The notes below the pieces were generated by a model that did not search any database, was not told where the DNA came from, and saw only the letters and a list, made by a program, of their open reading frames with translations. Position numbers and translations under genes: made by a program. A stretch of 64,000 bases of DNA from Streptomyces sp. NRRL F-2664 (GTDB lineage Bacteria > Actinomycetota > Actinomycetes > Streptomycetales > Streptomycetaceae), in assembly GCF_000719345.1 (NCBI RefSeq), contig NZ_JOFX01000022.1, forward strand, positions 44,218-108,217. The letters are read 5' to 3'. Positions 59,303 through 64,000 of this stretch are shown one piece after another. How positions within the stretch are numbered: the stretch's first letter is position 1; every line of letters starts with the position of its first letter.

Positions 59303-59944
59303 TCAGCCCCGCGGGGTCAGCAGGCAGCGGCCGACCAGGCCCACGCCCGCGTCCAGGGAGTCGGTGAACTCCTCGGCCAGGTCCGGCGCCCGGCGCAGCG
59401 TCCACAGCAGCCGGGCCGCCGACCAGGCCCCGGCGCGGGCGCGCTCCAGGCTCCACGAGCCCACCAGGTGGGTCAGCGGGTCGGCGATCTCCAGCAGGTC
59501 CGGGCCGGGCATCAGGTCCTCCCGGATGTGCTCCTCCAACGAGACCAGCGTGTCGCCGACCCGGTCGAAGTCCGCCTCCAGAGCCCGCGGTTCGCAGTCC
59601 AGCTCCCCGCACGTGGCCACCACGGCGAGCGCCAGGTCGTGGCCGATGTGCGCGTTGATCCCGGCCAGCGCGTGCTGGAGCGGCCGGATCCCGGGGTGGC
59701 GCCGGTACTGCAGCAGCGGGCGCCAGCAGGCCGGGGCCCGTTCCGCCTCCACCGCCGTCAGGTACCGTTCCGCGAACCGCACGCTCAGGGTCGCCGCCCG
59801 CCGCGGCGCCGGGAACCCGCCGCGCTCGATGCGATGGTGCAGGGTCTCCGTCACCGCCAGGTAGACCCGGTTGAAGACGGCGACACCGTCCTGCGGCGGG
59901 AGCCGCTCCTCCAGGGCGCGCATCCGCGCCAGCACCGCTTCCAT
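59303..59944 (-). CDS. DUF5995-like protein
   Basis: A 213-residue helical protein, 'MEAVLARMRALEERLPPQDG' onward, with 'DGVAVFNRVYLAVTETLHHR' and 'HALAGINAHIGHDLALAVV', the conserved core of the DUF5995 group. The clustered His/Asp residues ('NAHIGHDL') could bind a metal ion. The ATG at 59944 is chosen because the open frame upstream is not protein-like. No function is known to me. Confidence 0.8.
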   Translation of the reverse strand: MEAVLARMRALEERLPPQDGVAVFNRVYLAVTETLHHRIERGGFPAPRRAATLSVRFAERYLTAVEAERAPACWRPLLQYRRHPGIRPLQHALAGINAHIGHDLALAVVATCGELDCEPRALEADFDRVGDTLVSLEEHIREDLMPGPDLLEIADPLTHLVGSWSLERARAGAWSAARLLWTLRRAPDLAEEFTDSLDAGVGLVGRCLLTPRG

Positions 59945-60020
59945 GGGAGGCAGAGTCGCAGGCGGCGACGCGGATCCGGGGAACTTGGCCGTACGCTTCC
60001 CCGGTTCGGGCGAAACCCCG

Positions 60021-61415
60021 TCAACGGGGCTTGTCCTGCTCATCCCCGTCGTCGTACCCCGAGGTCCCCGCATCCAGCAGCGGCTGCTGTGCCGTGAGGT
60101 GCGCGGGAGCGAGGGCGCGCAGCGCATGGTAGCCGCCGATCACCACGATGGTGCCCAGTGCGATGCCGCCCAGCTCGAAGCTGTCGGTGATCTGCAGCTT
60201 CACGCCGCCCACGCCGATGATGATGCCCGCGGCGGCGGGCACCAGGTTCAGAGGGTTGCGCAGGTCCACCCGGCCGTTGATCCAGATCTGGGCGCCGAGC
60301 AGGCCGATCATGCCGTACAGGATCACGGTGATGCCGCCCAGGACGCCGCCCGGGATCGCGGCGACGACCGCACCGAACTTCGGGCACAGGCCGAAGAGCA
60401 GCGCGAAGCCCGCCGCCGCCCAGTAGGCCGCCGTGGAGTAGACCCGGGTGGCCGCCATGACACCGATGTTCTCGGAGTACGTGGTGTTGGGCGGGCCGCC
60501 GACGGCCGTGGACAGCATCGACGCGGCGCCGTCCGCGGCGATGGCCGTCCCCAGCTTGTCGTCCAGGGGGTCGCCGGTCATCTCGCCCACCGCCTTGATG
60601 TGACCGGCGTTCTCGGCGATCAGCGCGATCACCACGGGCAGCGCGACCAGGATCGCCGACCACTCGAAGGACGGCCCGTGGAAGGACGGCAGCCCGATCC
60701 AGTCGGCCTTCGCGACCGCGGAGAGGTCCAGCCGCCAGTGGTCCACCGCGGCCTCCCCGCCCACCGTCGAGTGGATCTTCCCGAAGAGCAGGTCGGAGAG
60801 CCAGGAGAGCGCGTACCCGAAGACCAGGCCCAGGAAGATCGCGATGCGCGACCAGAAACCGCGCAGACAGACCACGGCGAACCCGGTGAACGCCATGGTC
60901 AGCAGCGCCGTCCACTGGTCCTGCGGCCAGTACGTCGACGCCGTCACCGGCGCCAGGTTGAAGCCGATCAGCATCACCACCGCGCCCGTCACGACCGGCG
61001 GCATTGCCGTGTGGATGATGCGGGCGCCGAACCGCTGCACCGCCAGACCGGCCAGGAACAGGGCCACGCCGACGACGAACACGGCACCCGTGACGACCGC
61101 GCTGTCCCCTCCGCCGGCCCGGATCGCCGCCGCCACACCCACGAAAGACAGCGAACAGCCCAGGTACGAGGGCACCCGGCCGCGCGTCGCGAGCAGGAAG
61201 ACCACCGTCGCGATGCCCGACATCATGATCGCCAGGTTCGGATCCAGGCCCATCAGGACCGGCGCGACGAAACTCGCACCGAACATCGCCACGACGTGCT
61301 GGGCACCCAGCCCGGCGGTCCGCGGCCACGACAGCCGCTCCTGCGGCCGGACCACCGCGCCGGGGGCGGGGGTCCGCCCGTCACCGTGCAGGGTCCAGCC
61401 CACGCCGAGGCCCAT
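60021..61415 (-). CDS. Uracil-xanthine permease (nucleobase:cation symporter-2)
   Basis: A 464-residue membrane protein with ~14 helices. The NCS2 signatures 'QHVVAMFGASFVAPVLMG' (helix 1), 'AENAGHIKAVGEMTG' (the Glu of helix 8) and 'GPPNTTYSENIGVMAAT' are present, so it imports uracil, xanthine or uric acid with a proton. The ATG at 61415 follows GGAG by seven bases; a GTG at 61427 is possible. Acidic C-terminal tail. No purine or pyrimidine catabolic gene is adjacent on this strand. Confidence 0.93.
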   Translation of the reverse strand: MGLGVGWTLHGDGRTPAPGAVVRPQERLSWPRTAGLGAQHVVAMFGASFVAPVLMGLDPNLAIMMSGIATVVFLLATRGRVPSYLGCSLSFVGVAAAIRAGGGDSAVVTGAVFVVGVALFLAGLAVQRFGARIIHTAMPPVVTGAVVMLIGFNLAPVTASTYWPQDQWTALLTMAFTGFAVVCLRGFWSRIAIFLGLVFGYALSWLSDLLFGKIHSTVGGEAAVDHWRLDLSAVAKADWIGLPSFHGPSFEWSAILVALPVVIALIAENAGHIKAVGEMTGDPLDDKLGTAIAADGAASMLSTAVGGPPNTTYSENIGVMAATRVYSTAAYWAAAGFALLFGLCPKFGAVVAAIPGGVLGGITVILYGMIGLLGAQIWINGRVDLRNPLNLVPAAAGIIIGVGGVKLQITDSFELGGIALGTIVVIGGYHALRALAPAHLTAQQPLLDAGTSGYDDGDEQDKPR

Positions 61416-61528
61416 GTTCCACTCCACTTCCCGGTCCTACCGGTCACCGTCGTCCGGACGAGCACGGCAGCGGCCGCGCACACATCGAAGCCGCAGCGCA
61501 CGGGGTGCCGCTGCGGCCCGTCGACATA

Positions 61529-62767
61529 TTACGGCCGGGTATCGGCAGGTTCGTGCCGATCGGCCGGACCGGCCTTCCCGGCGGACGAGCCCCCGGACGG
61601 CGCCGCCGGCGGCTTCGGACGCAGTACCGAAGCACCCACCACCAGCGCGAACGCCAGCACGGTCACCAGCCCGAACGACACCACCAGCGAGGTCGCGTCC
61701 GCCACCGCGCCGATCGCCGACGGCGCGATCAGCCCCGAGGTGTACGTGATCGTCGCGACGCCCGCGATCGCCTGCGCCGGATTCGGGCCGCTGCGCCCCG
61801 CCGCGGCGAAGGCCAGCGGCACCACCACCGCGATACCCAGACCGAGCAGCCCGAAGCCCGCCAGCGCCCCCGCCGGATGCCGGACCCCGACCACGAGCAG
61901 ACCGCCGAGCGTGGCCAGCACGCCGCCCGCGCGGACCGTGCGCACCGGTCCGAAACGGTCCACCACCCGGTCGCCGACGAGCCGGGCCACGGCCATGGTC
62001 AGCGCGAAGGCGGTGGTGGAGGCCGCCGCGAGGCCCGCGTCCGCGTCCAGGACGTCCCGGAGGTAGACCGCCGACCAGTCCAGGCTCGCCCCCTCGGCGA
62101 ACACCGCACAGAAACCGATCGCACCGATCAGCAGCGCGGACCGGGGCGGCAGCGCGAAGTGCGGCGGCGCCGGCGCCTCCGCGTCGCCGCGCAGGTCCAG
62201 CACGCCCCGTACGGCGACCAGCCCGCCCGCGGTCAGCACCAGCGCGGCGACCACGTGGTGCAGCCGGGCATCGGTCCCGGCGTGCGCGGCGACCGTACCG
62301 GCGGCCGACCCCAGCAGCGCGCCCACGCTCCACATGCCGTGCAGGGAGGACATGATCGAACGGCCCAGCCGGTTCTCCGTCTCCACGCCCAGCGCGTTCA
62401 TCGCCACGTCCGACATGCCCGCCGTCGCCCCGTAGACGAAGAGCGCCGCGCACAGGACGGGCAGGTTCGGGGCGAGGCTCGGAAGGATGAGCGAAAGGGT
62501 CCACATCGTTAGCAAACCGCGCAGCGCCGTACGGGCTCCGAAACGGTGGTTGATCCGCCCGGCCAGCGGCATCGCCAGCGCTGCGCCCAGGGCGGGGAAG
62601 GCGAGCGCCAGCCCGAGGGTGCCCGCGCCGAGCCCGGCGTGGTCCTGGATCCAGGGGATGCGCGTGGCGAAGGAGCCCGTGACGGCTCCGTGGGCGCAGA
62701 AGACGGCGGCGATGGCGAAGCGGGCATGGCGCAGGCGCGCCGGGCTGAGGTCGGTGTCCCCGGTCAT
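61529..62767 (-). CDS. MFS transporter under ROK-regulator control
   Basis: A 412-residue protein with 12 predicted helices, of the fucose-permease-like MFS branch ('GSFATRIPWIQDHAGLGAG', 'AGRINHRFGART', 'MSDVAMNALGVETENRLGR'). The tail is Pro/Ala-rich and soluble. It is divergent from the ROK regulator, with a perfect palindrome between them. Its likely -10 box (TAGTTT on this strand, 62780-62775) ends eight bases before the ATG, so the message is probably leaderless. A sugar or sugar-like substrate is inferred from the regulator type. Confidence 0.87.
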   Translation of the reverse strand: MTGDTDLSPARLRHARFAIAAVFCAHGAVTGSFATRIPWIQDHAGLGAGTLGLALAFPALGAALAMPLAGRINHRFGARTALRGLLTMWTLSLILPSLAPNLPVLCAALFVYGATAGMSDVAMNALGVETENRLGRSIMSSLHGMWSVGALLGSAAGTVAAHAGTDARLHHVVAALVLTAGGLVAVRGVLDLRGDAEAPAPPHFALPPRSALLIGAIGFCAVFAEGASLDWSAVYLRDVLDADAGLAAASTTAFALTMAVARLVGDRVVDRFGPVRTVRAGGVLATLGGLLVVGVRHPAGALAGFGLLGLGIAVVVPLAFAAAGRSGPNPAQAIAGVATITYTSGLIAPSAIGAVADATSLVVSFGLVTVLAFALVVGASVLRPKPPAAPSGGSSAGKAGPADRHEPADTRP

Positions 62768-62777
62768 GGCGCATAAA

Positions 62778-62800
62778 CTATCAGGGACCCTGCCTGATAG
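62778..62800. promoter_or_regulatory. Palindromic operator shared by the MFS and ROK genes
   Basis: CTATCAGG (62778-62785) and CCTGATAG (62793-62800) are perfect inverted arms seven bases apart. The left arm overlaps the MFS -10 box and the right arm overlaps the -35-like CTGATA of the ROK gene, so one bound dimer would block both. Confidence 0.75.
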
Positions 62801-62824
62801 ATACTGGCCCCGACTCCCTAGGAT
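62794..62824 (+). promoter_or_regulatory. Promoter of the ROK regulator gene, probably leaderless
   Basis: CTGATA (62794-62799) and TAGGAT (62819-62824) are a -35/-10 pair with a 19-base spacer. The -10 box ends seven bases before the GTG at 62832, so transcription should start at or next to the start codon. Confidence 0.6.
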
Positions 62825-62831
62825 GGGCGCC

Positions 62832-63974
62832 GTGACTGAAGCGACCGCCCCGGTACCGTCCCCCGCCTCACCCAGCACGGCCCGGGCCATCAACGACCGC
62901 CTCGCCCTGCACCTCCTCCAGGACGCCGGACCGCTGACGGCCACCCAGCTCAAGACCAGGACCGGCCTCTCCCGCCCCTCCGTCGCCGACCTCGTCGACC
63001 GGCTCACCGAAGCCGGCCTCATCGAGGTCGTCGGCGAATCCGGCGAACAGCGCCGCGGCCCCAACGCCAAGCTCTACGGCATCGTCGCCCGCCGCGCCCA
63101 CCTCGCCGCCCTCGACGTCCGCACCGACCGCGTCACCGCCGTCGTCACCGACCTGCTCGGCCACCCCCTCGCCGAAGCCGCCCTCCCCGTCGGAGCCCCC
63201 GAGGACGCGGTCGCAGCACTCCTGCGCACCGCCCACGAGGCGGGCGCCGCCCCACTGCACACCGTCGTCGTCGGCGCCCCGGGCCTGGTCACCCCCGCCA
63301 CCGGCGAACTCCGCGACACCATCGGCCTGCCCGCCTGGCACCGCGACCTGGTGACCGGCCTGCAGCGCACCCTGCCCGCCACCGTCGCCGTCGAGAACGA
63401 GACCAACCTGGCCGCCCTCGCCGAACAGCGTCTCGGCGCCGCCCGTGACCTGGACTCCTTCGTCCTGCTGTGGCTCGGCGCCGGAGTGGGCGCCGCCGTG
63501 GTGCTGGACGGCCGGCTGCGTCGCGGCGCCTCCGGCGGCGCCGGCGAGATCGGCTTCCTCCCCGTGCCCGGCACCGGCGGCCTGCCCTCGGCCGCCGACT
63601 GCGCGGGCGGCTTCCACGCCCTGGTCGGCCGGGACGCCGTCACCGCGCTGGCACACGAACACGGCTTCCAGGGCACCGCCGAACAGGCCGTCGCCGGAGC
63701 CGCGGGCGAGACCTTCCTCGAAGCCCTGGCCGAACGCCTCGCCCTGGGCGCGGCCGCAGCCGCCGCCCTGCTCGACCCGGGATGCGTCGTCCTGGCCGGA
63801 GAACTCGGCCGCGCGGGCGGCCCCGCCCTGGCCGCCCGCGTCGCCGACCGCCTGGCGAAGCTGACCCCGGTTCCCACGGAGATCCGCGCCACCACCCTCG
63901 GCGACCCGGCCGTCCTGGCGGGCGCCCGCCTGGCGGCCCGCGAAGCGGCCCAGGCGGTGCTGTTCGGGGGATAG
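62832..63974 (+). CDS. ROK-family transcriptional regulator
   Basis: A 380-residue regulator. A MarR-like winged HTH occupies ~15-75 ('TATQLKTRTGLSRPSVADLV'). The ROK sugar-kinase-like domain follows, with 'VVVGAPGLVTPATGELRD' and 'VENETNLAALAEQRLG'. The zinc motif of catalytic ROK kinases (CxCGxxGCxE) is not present: this region reads 'SAADCAGGFHAL'. It is therefore a regulator, not a kinase, and may bind its ligand without zinc. GTG 62832 is chosen over an in-frame ATG at 62823, which lies inside the -10 box. It probably represses itself and the divergent MFS gene. Confidence 0.92.
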   Translation: MTEATAPVPSPASPSTARAINDRLALHLLQDAGPLTATQLKTRTGLSRPSVADLVDRLTEAGLIEVVGESGEQRRGPNAKLYGIVARRAHLAALDVRTDRVTAVVTDLLGHPLAEAALPVGAPEDAVAALLRTAHEAGAAPLHTVVVGAPGLVTPATGELRDTIGLPAWHRDLVTGLQRTLPATVAVENETNLAALAEQRLGAARDLDSFVLLWLGAGVGAAVVLDGRLRRGASGGAGEIGFLPVPGTGGLPSAADCAGGFHALVGRDAVTALAHEHGFQGTAEQAVAGAAGETFLEALAERLALGAAAAAALLDPGCVVLAGELGRAGGPALAARVADRLAKLTPVPTEIRATTLGDPAVLAGARLAAREAAQAVLFGG

Positions 63975-64000
63975 AGGGGGCGGGGGCCGGGGGCTTGGCG

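Overview
The window is high-GC actinomycete DNA, almost certainly from Streptomyces or a close relative. The evidence is the very strong G/C third-position bias, the many GTG starts and ATGA/GTGA gene overlaps, the order priA - fmt - rsmB - rpe, the copies of a common Streptomyces intergenic repeat, and TTA codons confined to two genes, as expected in a bldA-regulated genus. I see no tRNA, rRNA or CRISPR array and no intact insertion sequence.

Region 1 (1-12175) is core: the end of priA, a small HTH protein gene, fmt, rsmB, rpe and a SorC-type regulator. A five-kilobase cassette sits between rsmB and rpe. It holds a DUF6507-like protein, a 747-residue polymorphic toxin with a C-terminal EndoU-type nuclease, a probable immunity protein, a frameshifted gene remnant and a DUF6177-like protein. 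Region 2 (11954-16650) is a set of small accessory units: a stand-alone Tudor-like protein, an RNase Sa/barstar pair, a truncated globin with a monooxygenase-like partner, and a receiver/thioredoxin-reductase-like fusion coupled to a UBP zinc finger.

Region 3 (16917-43958) is the most remarkable part: about 27 kb of genes on one strand, many overlapping. It combines three DJ-1/PfpI proteins, a ThDP enzyme, three tandem NTF2-like proteins, a GMC oxidoreductase, a VOC protein and an AGE epimerase. A complete partner-switching module follows (two STAS proteins, an RsbW-like kinase, a SpoIIE-type phosphatase) with a GlgX debranching enzyme inside it and a MinD/ParA-like ATPase after it. Then come an aldehyde dehydrogenase, an F420/NADP-oxidoreductase-like protein, a three-subunit molybdenum hydroxylase, an MFS exporter, a cNMP-domain histidine kinase fused to a fourth NTF2 domain, a TMEM175 channel, a domesticated IS701-type transposase and XdhC. 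I infer an oxidative aldehyde/sugar pathway under stress-type partner-switch control. I cannot name the pathway and regard it as the best candidate for an undescribed system.

Region 4 (43939-52906) has a cupin, guaB1 with an overlapping upstream small ORF, a response regulator - solute symporter - histidine kinase unit, a secreted-repeat lipoprotein and an SGNH hydrolase. Region 5 (53129-58575) is a likely cationic amino acid catabolic unit: a CAT-type permease, an Lrp/AsnC regulator, a nitrilase-family amidase and an FAD monooxygenase. A shared, helically phased repeat lies upstream of both the permease and the amidase. Region 6 (58666-63974) has two conserved hypotheticals, a uracil-xanthine permease, and a divergent MFS/ROK-regulator pair with a perfect palindromic operator between them.
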